Positions 26,101-35,210 of a stretch of 64,000 bases of DNA are shown here, piece after piece. Numbering within the stretch: position 1 is the first letter of the stretch; each line of letters starts with the position of its first letter. Both the position numbers and the translations under genes were made by a program. This DNA is from Niallia sp052318935 (GTDB lineage Bacteria > Bacillota > Bacilli > Bacillales > Cytobacillaceae): the NCBI GenBank assembly GCA_052318935.1, contig JBQRKO010000002.1. One strand, given 5' to 3'. The notes under the pieces are model-generated. The model ran no database searches. It was not told the DNA's origin and was given only the letters and a program-made list of their open reading frames with translations.

Positions 26101-27078
26101 CTAGACTAAGATATCTGCGGAATAAATTTGATGAGTAACTCCATCTTCATCCTCTAGCAGCAATACTCCTTCATCTGTAATTCCTAGAGCAACTCCGTAT
26201 AAATTTCCTGTAAGAGTTCTTGCCGTAACCTTTTTTCCGATACTAATGGCATAGCTCTCCCATAATATTTTAATTGGATAAAAGCCGTTCTCTAAATAGA
26301 CAGTATACAGCTTTTCTAATTGCAAAAGGATAGCTTGAATAATATTGGCACGATTCCATTTTTCTCCTTTTTCAATCAAGAGAGACGTTGCAAGCGATTG
26401 AATTTCTTCTGGATAATCCTCAAGCTCCTGATTTACATTAATGCCAATCCCGACAATAACCGATTGGATACGATCACTGTCCGCTTGAATCTCCGTTAAA
26501 ATGCCTGTTACTTTTTTGTTGTTTATTAATAGATCATTTGGCCATTTAATTTGTGCTTGCAAACCGGTTACTTCTTCGATTCCTTGTACAACTGCAACAG
26601 CTGTTAACAATGTTAATTGCGGTGCTTGTAGAATTGGAATATTCGGTCTTAATAATAAACTCATCCAAATCCCTTTATATTTCGGCGAATGCCAGTTCCG
26701 ATTCAGTCTTCCTTTACCGCCAAGCTGTTCTTCTGCTACAACAAGTGTTCCTTCTTCTGCACCTTCTAATGCCAGCTTATGTGCAATTTTTTGAGTTGAC
26801 TCCACTGTTTCCTCATAATAGATATTTCTGCCGAAATTTTTTGTTATTAAGCCAAATCGAATTTCATCTGGAATAATTTTTTCTGGAACATCAATTATTC
26901 GATAACCTTTTTTACGGACTGCTTCCAATGTAAAACCGTCTTTTCTAAGTTCCTCTATATGTTTCCATATTGCCGTTCGGGAGCATCCTAATACATTTGC
27001 AAGTTCTTGGCCGGAAATATATTGATTCGGCTTACTTGTAAAAGCTTCCAGCAATTGTTTTCTTAAATCTGATGACAT
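26101..27078 (-). CDS. birA: biotin-protein ligase / biotin repressor BirA
   Basis: Attaches biotin to carboxylases and represses biotin genes when holo. The 325-residue protein has an N-terminal winged-helix (YISGQELANVLGCSRTAIWK, residues ~18-40), the biotinyl-5'-AMP loop GGKGRLNRNWHSP, the KWPNDL motif and a C-terminal SH3-like domain. Start ATG 27078 (MSSDLRKQLLEAF) matches the usual length and has AGGAG upstream; a GTG four codons earlier abuts that site. It overlaps cca by 16 bases. Confidence 0.95.
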   Translation of the reverse strand: MSSDLRKQLLEAFTSKPNQYISGQELANVLGCSRTAIWKHIEELRKDGFTLEAVRKKGYRIIDVPEKIIPDEIRFGLITKNFGRNIYYEETVESTQKIAHKLALEGAEEGTLVVAEEQLGGKGRLNRNWHSPKYKGIWMSLLLRPNIPILQAPQLTLLTAVAVVQGIEEVTGLQAQIKWPNDLLINNKKVTGILTEIQADSDRIQSVIVGIGINVNQELEDYPEEIQSLATSLLIEKGEKWNRANIIQAILLQLEKLYTVYLENGFYPIKILWESYAISIGKKVTARTLTGNLYGVALGITDEGVLLLEDEDGVTHQIYSADILV

Positions 27079-28268
27079 GTTTGTAGCCACTCCTTTATTG
27101 CCTGCTTATCGTTTCGAACTTTTTGTTCGACGACTGCTTGTTCGACAACATTCAAAACTTCTCTTATCCAAGGTCCAGAAGGTTTATTGCTCCAAGCCAT
27201 GATGTCTCCTCCACCAATAACAAGATCTGCTTTTTTCTTTATTGGCAGTTTTTCATATCTTGCTTTTATATGTTGTATATCTACATCTTTTTTTTGTTGC
27301 CAAAAAGCTTGAGAAACTTTTTCTGTACTGCAGGCAATACATAAAGTAGCTTCATATAAATCGATGTCTGTCCAGGAATTGTTTTGTTTTTTGTAAACAA
27401 AAAACATGATTTTTTGGATTTGTTTTATTTGTTTCACCGGCAGCTTCCAAGCGCGTAAAAACTGTTCTATCAGTTTATTATCTTTTATTTTCAAACATAA
27501 TAAACATATAGCCCACATTTCATTTCCATTTAAGAAAGCAGTATGCATAGACGACCATTGTACTAATGCATCCTCTTTTCCTTTTAATTGTGGCAAGTAC
27601 TCATAAATCTTTGTCTCAACGACATGTTTTAAAGCTTCTATTCTTGCAGGACCATTCAGCAATTTTTCAAATTCAGCCGTTATTCTTTCGACTGCAATTT
27701 CTCTCAACAACTGACGATTTTCTGTAATAGATTTTTTTGTATTATCTTCAATAGAAAAACCTAATGTACTAACAAAACGAATCGCCCGCATCATACGAAG
27801 AGCATCTTCCTGAAAACGTTCGTTTGGATTGCCGACTGTGACAATTTGTTTGTTTTGCAGGGCATCTTCCCCTTGAAAATAATCAATAATGCTGCCATTT
27901 TTGTCCATTGCCATGGCATTCATCGTAAAATCTCTCCGTTTTAAATCATCGCGTAAATTCCTAATAAAAAATACTTCAGAAGGTCGACGATGATTTACAT
28001 ATGTAGACTCTGTTCGAAACGTTGTAATTTCGTAAGAACGATGATGAAGCAACACCATTACCGTTCCGTGCTGAATGCCGATATCAATCGTACGGTCAAA
28101 AATGTTTTTTATTTCGTCTGGTGTGGCAGCGGTAGCAATATCAATATCGTTTATTTCTTTGCCTAACAAAAAATCCCGTACAGACCCTCCAACAAAATAC
28201 GCCTCATACCCAGCTTGTTCGATTTCTCTTATGATCGGTAATGCTTCTTGGAATACGTTATTCATCAT
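27063..28268 (-). CDS. cca: CCA tRNA nucleotidyltransferase
   Basis: Adds or repairs the 3' CCA end of tRNAs. The 401-residue class II enzyme shows the polymerase signature FVGGSVRDFLLGKEINDIDI (two Asp metal ligands), RRDFTMNAMA and the NPNERFQEDALRMMRAIRF block. Start overlaps the bshA stop (TAATG) and its end overlaps birA. A perfect CGAAC/GTTCG pair inside the 3' end (27117-27131) is a coincidence in coding sequence. Confidence 0.95.
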   Translation of the reverse strand: MMNNVFQEALPIIREIEQAGYEAYFVGGSVRDFLLGKEINDIDIATAATPDEIKNIFDRTIDIGIQHGTVMVLLHHRSYEITTFRTESTYVNHRRPSEVFFIRNLRDDLKRRDFTMNAMAMDKNGSIIDYFQGEDALQNKQIVTVGNPNERFQEDALRMMRAIRFVSTLGFSIEDNTKKSITENRQLLREIAVERITAEFEKLLNGPARIEALKHVVETKIYEYLPQLKGKEDALVQWSSMHTAFLNGNEMWAICLLCLKIKDNKLIEQFLRAWKLPVKQIKQIQKIMFFVYKKQNNSWTDIDLYEATLCIACSTEKVSQAFWQQKKDVDIQHIKARYEKLPIKKKADLVIGGGDIMAWSNKPSGPWIREVLNVVEQAVVEQKVRNDKQAIKEWLQTCHQI

Positions 28269-29404
28269 TAATCACCAGTTTTCATTAACGTCTCATATAT
28301 TTGTTCATACTGGCTAACAATTAATCCTGCACGGAAATGGTCTTGTACTCGTTGAATGGAATGATAGGAAAACTGTTGATGCAGTTCCTTATTACTTAAT
28401 AAGGCAGCTGCCTTTTCGCCAATTTCTTCAGCATTTCCTAATTCACAAATATAGCCAGTTTCACCGTCCACAATTACTTCCGGAATACCACCAATATTTG
28501 TTCCAATGCAAGGTACGCCACAAGCCATTGCTTCTAATGCTACTAAACCAAAACTTTCTTTTTCAGATAGCAACAGCATTAAATCACTAATTGAATACAA
28601 CTCTTCTAAATTTTCTTGTTTTCCTAAAAATAATACTCGGTCTTTTATTTGCAATTCATCTACCAGCTTCGTTACATTTCTCATTTCAGGGCCGTCTCCT
28701 ACAAGCAAAAGCTTGGACTGTACCTTTTCAGAAAGATGATAAAATGCTTTGACAACATCCGGTACTCGCTTTACACTGCGGAAATTGGATACATGAATAA
28801 CAACTTTCTCTGCTGTCTGTATGCCATATTCGTTTCGCAAATGAGTCGATTCTACTTTTTGATATACTCGCTCATCAATAAAATTGTACAATACTTCAAT
28901 TTGCTTATTAGGATGAATTACATCATATGTTTGTTGTCTTAATGATTCTGAAACTGCTGTCACCACATCTGATTTTTCAATACCGAAACGGATGCTATCT
29001 GTTAAAGATGGCTCATATCCTAATACAGTAATATCTGTGCCATGTAAAGTAGTGACAATTTTCACATCTCTTCCGCTCATCTGTTTTGCTAAAATTGCAC
29101 ATACAGCATGTGGAATTGCATAGTGCACATGCAGCAAATCTAATTTTTCCCTTTTTATCACTTCAGCCATCTTGCTGCTTAAGGCAATATCATATGGGGG
29201 ATATTGAAAAACAGAATATTGACTAACCTCTACTTGATGGTAATAAATATTGTGATACATTTTTTTCAATCGAAAAGGAAGGCTGGATGAAATAAAATGA
29301 ATTTCATGCCCTTTTTCCGCGAGCATTTTCCCTAATTCTGTTGCTACAACACCTGATCCTCCAACTGTCGGATAACATGTAATTCCTATTTTTAATTTCT
29401 TCAT
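28268..29404 (-). CDS. bshA: bacillithiol glycosyltransferase BshA
   Basis: GT4-family enzyme joining GlcNAc to L-malate, the first step of bacillithiol synthesis. The 378-residue protein has the N-terminal glycine-rich loop (CYPTVGGSGVVATELGKMLA) and the C-terminal E-x7-E donor-binding motif (EKESFGLVALEAMACGVP). Overlaps bshB1 by 4 bases and cca by 1. It forms one operon with bshB1, mgsA and dapB, as in B. subtilis. Confidence 0.96.
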   Translation of the reverse strand: MKKLKIGITCYPTVGGSGVVATELGKMLAEKGHEIHFISSSLPFRLKKMYHNIYYHQVEVSQYSVFQYPPYDIALSSKMAEVIKREKLDLLHVHYAIPHAVCAILAKQMSGRDVKIVTTLHGTDITVLGYEPSLTDSIRFGIEKSDVVTAVSESLRQQTYDVIHPNKQIEVLYNFIDERVYQKVESTHLRNEYGIQTAEKVVIHVSNFRSVKRVPDVVKAFYHLSEKVQSKLLLVGDGPEMRNVTKLVDELQIKDRVLFLGKQENLEELYSISDLMLLLSEKESFGLVALEAMACGVPCIGTNIGGIPEVIVDGETGYICELGNAEEIGEKAAALLSNKELHQQFSYHSIQRVQDHFRAGLIVSQYEQIYETLMKTGD

Positions 29405-30141
29405 TCTTTTCCACCTAATAAATCATGATGCAATAATAGCGGCTTTTTCTTCATAAACCCTTCAGCAAAAGATACTCCTGCTTCTTGCCCAAAGAGTTTT
29501 TCCCGTGCTTGAATGTTTTCGATATAACCGTTAACAAGCGGTGTATCCACACTTTCTGTTGATTTAATAAATTGGCTCTTATAACAATTTAATGCATCGA
29601 TTTTTTGATTCATATATTCACTTGTATCAATCACAAAATCCGGCTTATGAAAACCGTTGATCATATAATAATAGACATTCTGCACTCGATGTGCCAATCC
29701 GTTTTCTGTCTGAATATTTATTATTCCTGCCGAAAATACTGCTTCATCTACTAATTTCGCACAATTACCATGATCTGGATGACGATCGAATAAAAATGGA
29801 GCAAAAACGATTTTAGGCTTATATAGACGGATAATCTCTACTATTTTTTTGATTGAAGCTTCTTGTAAAAACAAGCCTCTATCTGGAAGATCGAGTGTGA
29901 CTCTTTCCGTAATGCCGAGAACGTTCCCTGCTTCGAGCGCTTCTTTTTTCCGTATATCGATCGTCCCATTTGAAGACAGTTCACTTTTTGTTAAATCGCA
30001 AACAACAATTTTTTTGCCTGCTTTTGCGTATTTAGCAATTGTTGCCCCCATCCCTATTTCCACGTCATCGCTATGTGCGCCAAATGCTAATATATCAATA
30101 GTCTCCCATTTACTTTTCTTTAAATTTTGCTGTTTTTCCAT
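29401..30141 (-). CDS. bshB1: bacillithiol deacetylase BshB1
   Basis: Zinc-dependent PIG-L/LmbE-family deacetylase converting GlcNAc-malate to GlcN-malate. The ~246-residue protein has the metal motif as AHSDDVEIG, with Ser in place of the usual Pro of AHPDD, and the second ligand motif DRHPDHG. Start is uncertain: ATG 30141 (MEKQQNLKKSKWETIDILAF) is chosen; a start at 30150 or 30147 is also possible. It overlaps the mgsA 3' end by about 32 bases. Confidence 0.92.
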   Translation of the reverse strand: MEKQQNLKKSKWETIDILAFGAHSDDVEIGMGATIAKYAKAGKKIVVCDLTKSELSSNGTIDIRKKEALEAGNVLGITERVTLDLPDRGLFLQEASIKKIVEIIRLYKPKIVFAPFLFDRHPDHGNCAKLVDEAVFSAGIINIQTENGLAHRVQNVYYYMINGFHKPDFVIDTSEYMNQKIDALNCYKSQFIKSTESVDTPLVNGYIENIQAREKLFGQEAGVSFAEGFMKKKPLLLHHDLLGGKE

Positions 30142-30532
30142 GTACAACATTTCTCCATTCTATATCACCGTGCTCAAGTCCTCGGATTAATACTTCCCCT
30201 GTCCCCATATTGGTTGCAAGTGGAACTGAATATACATCACATAATCGTATTAATGCGGTAACATCCGGTTCATGAGGCTGAGCCGTTAATGGATCTCGAA
30301 AGAAAAAAACCATATCCATGTTATTATTGGCAATTTTCGCCCCTATTTCCTGATCGCCGCCAAGGGGGCCGGAATGAAAGCGATGTACTTCTAATCCAGT
30401 TGCTTCTTTTATTTTTAAACCAGTTGTTCCTGTTGCAAATAAAGAGTGTTTTGAGAAAATTGATTCATATGCAGTCACAAATCGGACCATGTCATCCTTT
30501 TTTTTGTCGTGAGCAATTAAAGCAATATTCAT
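30110..30532 (-). CDS. mgsA: methylglyoxal synthase
   Basis: Converts dihydroxyacetone phosphate to methylglyoxal plus phosphate, a glycolytic bypass. The 140-residue protein has IALIAHDKKKDDMV, the phosphate-binding ATGTTGLKI, SGPLGGDQEIGA and the catalytic-Asp region FFRDPLTAQPHEPD. Methylglyoxal is detoxified via bacillithiol in Bacillus, which fits its place beside bshB1-bshA (functional inference). 11 bp from dapB. Confidence 0.96.
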   Translation of the reverse strand: MNIALIAHDKKKDDMVRFVTAYESIFSKHSLFATGTTGLKIKEATGLEVHRFHSGPLGGDQEIGAKIANNNMDMVFFFRDPLTAQPHEPDVTALIRLCDVYSVPLATNMGTGEVLIRGLEHGDIEWRNVVHGKTAKFKEK

Positions 30533-30543
30533 TTTTCACACCC

Positions 30544-31344
30544 CTATTCCATAATATTTTCAAGTCCGTAAACAAGCACATTTACTTTTAATACTTCTTC
30601 TACCGCCAATTTTACACCTGACATAAAGGAAGTGCGATTATAAGAGTCATGTCTTAGTGTTAATGATTCTCCATCTGCGCCAAACATAACTTGTTGATGG
30701 GCAATTAATCCAGGCAAGCGAACAGAGTGTATGCGCATTCCATCAAAATCTGCACCTCTTGCTCCAGGAATCGTTTCTTTTTCTTCTGGGTGCCCTTGTT
30801 TTTTCGTTTCCCTAACTTCCGCAATCAGTTCCGCTGTTTTCACAGCTGTACCAGATGGAGCGTCCAATTTTTGATCATGATGCAACTCGATAATTTCTGT
30901 ATCTTGATAATATTTTGCAGCAAGCTTGGAAAACTTCATCATAAGAACTGCTCCTACTGCAAAATTAGGTGCGATAATGCAGCCGCGGTTCATTTCTTCG
31001 CATAAATTTTCTAATTCCTGCAAATTTTCTTTCGTAAAGCCAGTTGTGCCAACTACTGGGCGGACACCGTAGCTAAGAGCTGTTCTTGCATGATGCATGC
31101 CAAATTCCGGTGTGGTTAAATCAATCAACACATCTGGTTTTTCTGTTTGCAAACAAGTGTCAATATCGGTATAGATCGGCACGTCATAGGAAGCAAACCC
31201 ATCTAATTCACTTAATTTTTTTCCCTCATATTTATGATCCAACACACCGACTAATTGAAAATGTTCAGTACGCCCTGTTAAATAAACTGCTTCCTTTCCC
31301 ATTCTTCCTCGTGCTCCTGCAATGACAATTTTGACTTTTTCCAA
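30544..31344 (-). CDS. dapB: 4-hydroxy-tetrahydrodipicolinate reductase
   Basis: NAD(P)H-dependent step of lysine and diaminopimelate synthesis; its pathway also supplies dipicolinate for spores. The 266-residue protein has the Rossmann loop IAGARGRMGKEAV, the catalytic ELHHDQKLDAPSGTA block and GARGADFDGMRIHSVRLPG. AAAGGAGCG lies before the ATG. First gene of dapB-mgsA-bshB1-bshA-cca-birA. Confidence 0.97.
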   Translation of the reverse strand: MEKVKIVIAGARGRMGKEAVYLTGRTEHFQLVGVLDHKYEGKKLSELDGFASYDVPIYTDIDTCLQTEKPDVLIDLTTPEFGMHHARTALSYGVRPVVGTTGFTKENLQELENLCEEMNRGCIIAPNFAVGAVLMMKFSKLAAKYYQDTEIIELHHDQKLDAPSGTAVKTAELIAEVRETKKQGHPEEKETIPGARGADFDGMRIHSVRLPGLIAHQQVMFGADGESLTLRHDSYNRTSFMSGVKLAVEEVLKVNVLVYGLENIME

Positions 31345-31412
31345 TGTAAACGCTCCTTTATGTATGTTCTATGTAATTATGTTGTTGTTTTAATAACTCA
31401 TTACTGCTTTTC

Positions 31413-31503
31413 TATGTCCAGCTACAGCACCTAGCCTTTATGAAAAATAACCCTTTGCCATGAACATTTTTCTTCAAGGCTGAACTAGGCGCTTCCCCTT
31501 TCT
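31413..31503 (-). repeat. hairpin repeat (family H), short reversed copy
   Basis: Read on the minus strand: GGGAAGCGCCTAGTTCAGCC, TGAAGAAAAATGTTCATGGC, then directly AAAGGGTTATTTTTCAT and AGGCTAGGTGCTGTAGCTGGACA. The inner stem-loop is shortened. It abuts the ypjD stop codon. Confidence 0.7.
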
Positions 31504-31835
31504 TATTGCTCTTTTCTTGTCCAACGATTTTTGTCTCTTGTGTTAAATTTGTGCATGACTCTATCATGTGCTTCCTCTAAGTCTATATGTAAAGAATTAG
31601 CAAGGCAAATTAATACAAATAGCATATCTCCAAGTTCATCGTTGATTTCTTTTTCTTCTTCTGTTGTTTTCTTCGGCTTTTCCCCATAATGATGATTTAT
31701 TTCACGTGCCAGTTCACCTAATTCCTCTGTTAACCGCGCTAGCATCGCAAGGGGGCTAAAGTATCCTTCTTTAAACTGTCCGATATATTCATCGACTTCT
31801 TTTTGTAATTCTTTTAATGTTTTCTCTTGCTTCAC
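31503..31835 (-). CDS. ypjD: YpjD, MazG-type nucleotide pyrophosphohydrolase
   Basis: An all-alpha NTP pyrophosphohydrolase of the MazG family, probably cleaning up non-canonical nucleotides. The protein contains LTEELGELAREINHHYG with the EExxE metal site and the second acidic pair EINDELGDMLFVLICLAN (ExxD). The start is GTG 31835, preceded by AGGTGG 5 bases ahead, giving 110 residues, the B. subtilis size; an ATG at 31874 is too far upstream. Next to dapB as in B. subtilis. Confidence 0.92.
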   Translation of the reverse strand: MKQEKTLKELQKEVDEYIGQFKEGYFSPLAMLARLTEELGELAREINHHYGEKPKKTTEEEKEINDELGDMLFVLICLANSLHIDLEEAHDRVMHKFNTRDKNRWTRKEQ

Positions 31836-31927
31836 CCATTCCACCTCATACCGTAAAGTATTCAACACATCCATTTACATGTTAGCTAATCTAATAGGTT
31901 TTTACAAACATTTTAGCATTTCTTTTA

Positions 31928-32048
31928 AGAAAAGTGGAAGCGCCTTGTTCAGCCCCGAAGAAAAATGTTCTCATGACTCAAAAAGTGTTTTTTACTTTTA
32001 GAGGCATGAGGTTATCTTTCACAGGGGCTAGGCGCTGGAGCTAGACAC
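31928..32048 (+). repeat. hairpin repeat (family H), copy 3
   Basis: Outer arm AGCGCCTTGTTCAGCCCC pairs with GGGGCTAGGCGCT; inner arm CTCATGACTC pairs with GAGGCATGAGG. It lies between the MFS gene's 3' end and ypjD, inside a 323-bp gap. Confidence 0.85.
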
Positions 32049-32091
32049 CTGTCATACTTAAGAAAACTTTTCTTATCTTTAGAAAAAACCA

Positions 32092-32142
32092 AAAGGAACA
32101 AGAATGCACGACTTCTTGTCCTTTGTTTTTTCATATAGAGTT
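32092..32142 (-). terminator. terminator of the MFS gene
   Basis: Minus-strand AAAGGACAAGAA and TTCTTGTTCCTTT stem followed by TGGTTTTTTC. The plus strand also has a T-run (GTTTTTTC), so it may act both ways. Confidence 0.7.
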
Positions 32143-32158
32143 TGTTCAACAGTTCTTA

Positions 32159-33379
32159 TTAATGATGTTGATGGATTTCTTTCACTCGATTATCTGTTGG
32201 CAATAACAACGTTAATAGACCGCATAGCGGTAATGCACTGCATAACAGCATGATGGTTTGCAAGTCATACTTATCTCCAATCACCCCTAAGATAACGGCT
32301 CCAAGTGCGCCCATGCCAAACGCTAATCCAACAATTAACCCAGAAACAAGGCCAATCATACCTGGTATTAGTTCCTGTGCATACACAACCGTAACACTAA
32401 AACTCGACTGAAGAATAAATCCAATTATCATTAATAAAGGACCAACTAAACTAAGCGGCATATGAGGCACTAATAACGTAAACGGTGCAGCTCCAAGCAT
32501 GGAAAACAACAAAATTGTTCTTTTTCCATATCGATCCGCTAATGGTCCGCCAAAAAAAGTGCCAATTACTCCTGCTAACAAAAATAAAAAAACATAAATC
32601 TGCGCTGAACGAATTGATAGTTGAAATTTATCAATCAAATAAAAATGAAAAAAATTACTGATGCCTGCACCATACCAAGATCTAGCAAAAACTAAAAAAA
32701 TTAATAAACTAATGGCGATCACAATTTCTTTATTGATATAAAGCGGCTTTTTTGCTTGGTGGTTTTTTTTAGGTGCGATTATTTTCAACTCGCCTTTATA
32801 CCAGTTGGAAACGGAAAAAAGCACAACTATTCCAATGGCAGCTAGCAAAGTAAACCAGATAGTGCCAAACTGGCCAGTATAAGTAAAGATAAATGCTGTA
32901 AATAACGGCGCCATAGATTGGCCTGCATTGCCGCCAACTTGATAAATGGATTGGGCAAGCCCCCTTTTTGCTCCCGCAGCCATATAGGCGACACGTGATC
33001 CTTCTGGATGAAAAATAGCAGAACCGAAGCCAATAAATAGTACAGATAAAAGCACAAAATAAAAATTAGTAGAAATTGCCAGTCCAAACATGCCTAATAA
33101 ACTAAAAATCATAGCAACTGGCAATAAATAAGGAGCCGGGCGTTTATCTGCCAATACACCAAAAAATGGCTGCATAATAGACGATGTAATATTAAGAGTG
33201 AACGCAATCCATCCTACTTGTGTATAGTTAAGGTTCATCGACTTTTCAATAATTGGAAATAATGCAGGTACGACCGACTGCATACAATCATTCATAAAAT
33301 GTCCTAAACTTATCGCAAATAATATATTATAAACCGTTATTTGCTGTTGCTTTTGTAATACTTCTGCTGTTTGCAACAT
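32159..33379 (-). CDS. MFS transporter, fosmidomycin-resistance (Fsr) type
   Basis: A ~406-residue membrane protein with about 12 hydrophobic segments and the MFS features GVLADKRPAPYLLP (motif A-like loop 2-3) and GGPLADRYGKRTILL (loop 8-9). The N-terminal signature LFAISLGHFMNDCMQSVVPA is typical of Fsr-type exporters. Start chosen at ATG 33379 (MLQTAEVLQKQQQITVYNIL), preceded by AAGGGGT; the longer frame starting at 33487 is unlikely. Substrate unknown. It is an insertion relative to B. subtilis, where ypjC lies between ypjD and ypjB. Confidence 0.88.
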   Translation of the reverse strand: MLQTAEVLQKQQQITVYNILFAISLGHFMNDCMQSVVPALFPIIEKSMNLNYTQVGWIAFTLNITSSIMQPFFGVLADKRPAPYLLPVAMIFSLLGMFGLAISTNFYFVLLSVLFIGFGSAIFHPEGSRVAYMAAGAKRGLAQSIYQVGGNAGQSMAPLFTAFIFTYTGQFGTIWFTLLAAIGIVVLFSVSNWYKGELKIIAPKKNHQAKKPLYINKEIVIAISLLIFLVFARSWYGAGISNFFHFYLIDKFQLSIRSAQIYVFLFLLAGVIGTFFGGPLADRYGKRTILLFSMLGAAPFTLLVPHMPLSLVGPLLMIIGFILQSSFSVTVVYAQELIPGMIGLVSGLIVGLAFGMGALGAVILGVIGDKYDLQTIMLLCSALPLCGLLTLLLPTDNRVKEIHQHH

Positions 33380-33496
33380 ACCCCTTCTTTCTTTTTGCAA
33401 AAATAGATAATAAATCAAATTACAAATGTTATTATACATCGGAAAAGAAGGAAAAAATAGGTATGGTAAAGATTTTATAAAAATCATTTTCTACAG

Positions 33497-33537
33497 CAAA
33501 AAAGGTACGCTGTTATTTGTAACAGCGCACCTTTTCT
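33497..33537 (-). terminator. terminator after the YugP-like gene
   Basis: Minus-strand AAAGGTGCGCTGTTA and TAACAGCGTACCTTT pair with one mismatch around a 4-base loop, followed by a T-run. Confidence 0.85.
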
Positions 33538-33571
33538 ATAATTAACATCTATCCATTTTTTTCTATAAAAA

Positions 33572-34246
33572 TTAATCTTGTCTTTGCATTCCTGTATAAA
33601 TTAGAATCAAACGAATTAATTCTAATACAGCAACAGCAGCTGCTGCCACATACGTTAATGCAGCTGCATTTAATACTTTTTTTGTTTCTCTTTCTTCGTT
33701 ATTGCGGATAATTCCTAATGAAACTACTTGATCCATCGCACGGTTGGATGCATTAAATTCCACTGGCAAGGTAATAAACTGGAACAACACAGCTGCAGCC
33801 ATAAATACAATTCCTAACAGAACAAAATTGGATAACCCTGCAAACATTCCAATTAAAATAAGAATCCATGAAAAGTTGCTACCGATATTCGCAACTGGAA
33901 CTAATGCATGACGGAAGCGCAAAAAAGAATAATTCTGCTGATCCTGAATGGCATGTCCTACTTCGTGTGCAGCAATCGCAGCTGCTGCAACAGAATGTCC
34001 ATGAAAATTATTGGTCGAAAGACGAACCACTTTTGTTCTTGGATCATAATGATCAGATAATACGCCTCTTGTTTCTTCTACTGTTACATCATATAATCCA
34101 TTAGCATCTAAAATTTTTCTTGCAACTTCTCTTCCTGTCATATACGAAGAAGAAGCTACTTTTGAATATTTTTTATAAGCACGTTTAACTCTAAGATTGG
34201 CGAAGAGAGGAACTAAAAGGATGATAATAAAATACACTAAAAACAT
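33572..34246 (-). CDS. YugP-like membrane zinc metallopeptidase
   Basis: A 224-residue predicted integral membrane protease with the zinc motif HEVGH in AAIAAHEVGHAIQDQ, an N-terminal membrane segment (FLVYFIIILLVPLFANLR), and two to three more after the motif (IGSNFSWILILIGMFAGLSN, VLLGIVFMAAAVLFQFITLP). The pattern matches the YugP family; the substrate is unknown. B. subtilis yugP is elsewhere, so this location is an insertion. It has its own terminator. Confidence 0.88.
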   Translation of the reverse strand: MFLVYFIIILLVPLFANLRVKRAYKKYSKVASSSYMTGREVARKILDANGLYDVTVEETRGVLSDHYDPRTKVVRLSTNNFHGHSVAAAAIAAHEVGHAIQDQQNYSFLRFRHALVPVANIGSNFSWILILIGMFAGLSNFVLLGIVFMAAAVLFQFITLPVEFNASNRAMDQVVSLGIIRNNEERETKKVLNAAALTYVAAAAVAVLELIRLILIYTGMQRQD

Positions 34247-34306
34247 ACATTTCCCCCTATTTCATGATGTTATATATTTTTATTGTAAGCAGGGAAAATA
34301 CTAAAG

Positions 34307-35116
34307 TCAAATTTTATGATTTGATTTTCTTTGTCTCTTCTTTTCTGCTTTATCCCCTGCATATTTTCTCCAGCCAACGTAAGATAATGTAAGAATAATA
34401 ATACTTCCTGTTGAAATAATCATCCACCAAAGAGAAGGATCTGTTTCATCTTCATATACTTGATTAAATACATTTTGCAGCTCGGATTGCAAGGTGATCA
34501 ATTCCTCTTGTTGATCACTATTGCTAAATACTTGCAGACGATACGTATCAATAAACTGTACAAGTGCATTTAACTTTTGAAACTGCTCTGTCGCTACATC
34601 AAGCTTTAAACTCGGGTAAATAATGTCGTATAAAGAAAGAAAGGAATTCATCTTTTCTTCAAAAACTTGTTTGTCCCCATTTTCAGCTGCTTCTTTCATC
34701 TCGTTGTATGTCGTCATAACAGGATCCTTCATTTGTGTCCATAAAGGCTGCTGTCCTGAAGAGATGGCATCTACAACAAGTCGAAACTTAGTTACTGCAG
34801 AAATGCGTTCCTCTACATTCATGGTTGTATTGGTGGTCGCTTCAACAGCTTCATCATGTGCAACTGTAACAATTCTTAATTCATCCATTGTGAAAGGATT
34901 TTGTTTAACTGTTATGTCGCTAAATTGATTAGAAAAATAATCTAGTATTTTTTTTGCATCTTCATATCGTTCGGATTTTACAAGCTGCAACGCTTCGTCC
35001 GATAATGTGTCTAGTTCATCTATAGGCGCATTTTGATCTGTATCTGCATATACAGAAATCGAAATAGGTAGCAAAAGCACTAAAACACTTACGAATACAA
35101 CGAATTTAGCTTTCAT
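34307..35116 (-). CDS. ypjB: sporulation protein YpjB
   Basis: A 269-residue protein with a signal peptide (VVFVSVLVLLLPISISVYAD, ~5-25), a helical extracytoplasmic domain, a C-terminal membrane helix (LWWMIISTGSIIILTLSYVG) and a Lys/Arg-rich cytosolic tail. This is the YpjB architecture; the gene is expressed in sporulation in B. subtilis but its biochemical role is unknown. ypjA follows upstream in the conserved pair. Confidence 0.88.
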   Translation of the reverse strand: MKAKFVVFVSVLVLLLPISISVYADTDQNAPIDELDTLSDEALQLVKSERYEDAKKILDYFSNQFSDITVKQNPFTMDELRIVTVAHDEAVEATTNTTMNVEERISAVTKFRLVVDAISSGQQPLWTQMKDPVMTTYNEMKEAAENGDKQVFEEKMNSFLSLYDIIYPSLKLDVATEQFQKLNALVQFIDTYRLQVFSNSDQQEELITLQSELQNVFNQVYEDETDPSLWWMIISTGSIIILTLSYVGWRKYAGDKAEKKRQRKSNHKI

Positions 35117-35210
35117 CCCATGTCCCTCCTTGGTCTACTATTAAAAATGTATGACGAGGTGGACAAGGTTAGACTATTAATTTTTTTGTTCTTATGCTGG
35201 AACTCTCACT

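Noticed and set aside
27117..27131. Perfect CGAAC/GTTCG arms suggesting a LexA box near birA/cca
   Set aside because: The spacer is 5 bases rather than 4, and the site lies inside the cca coding region, not at a promoter.
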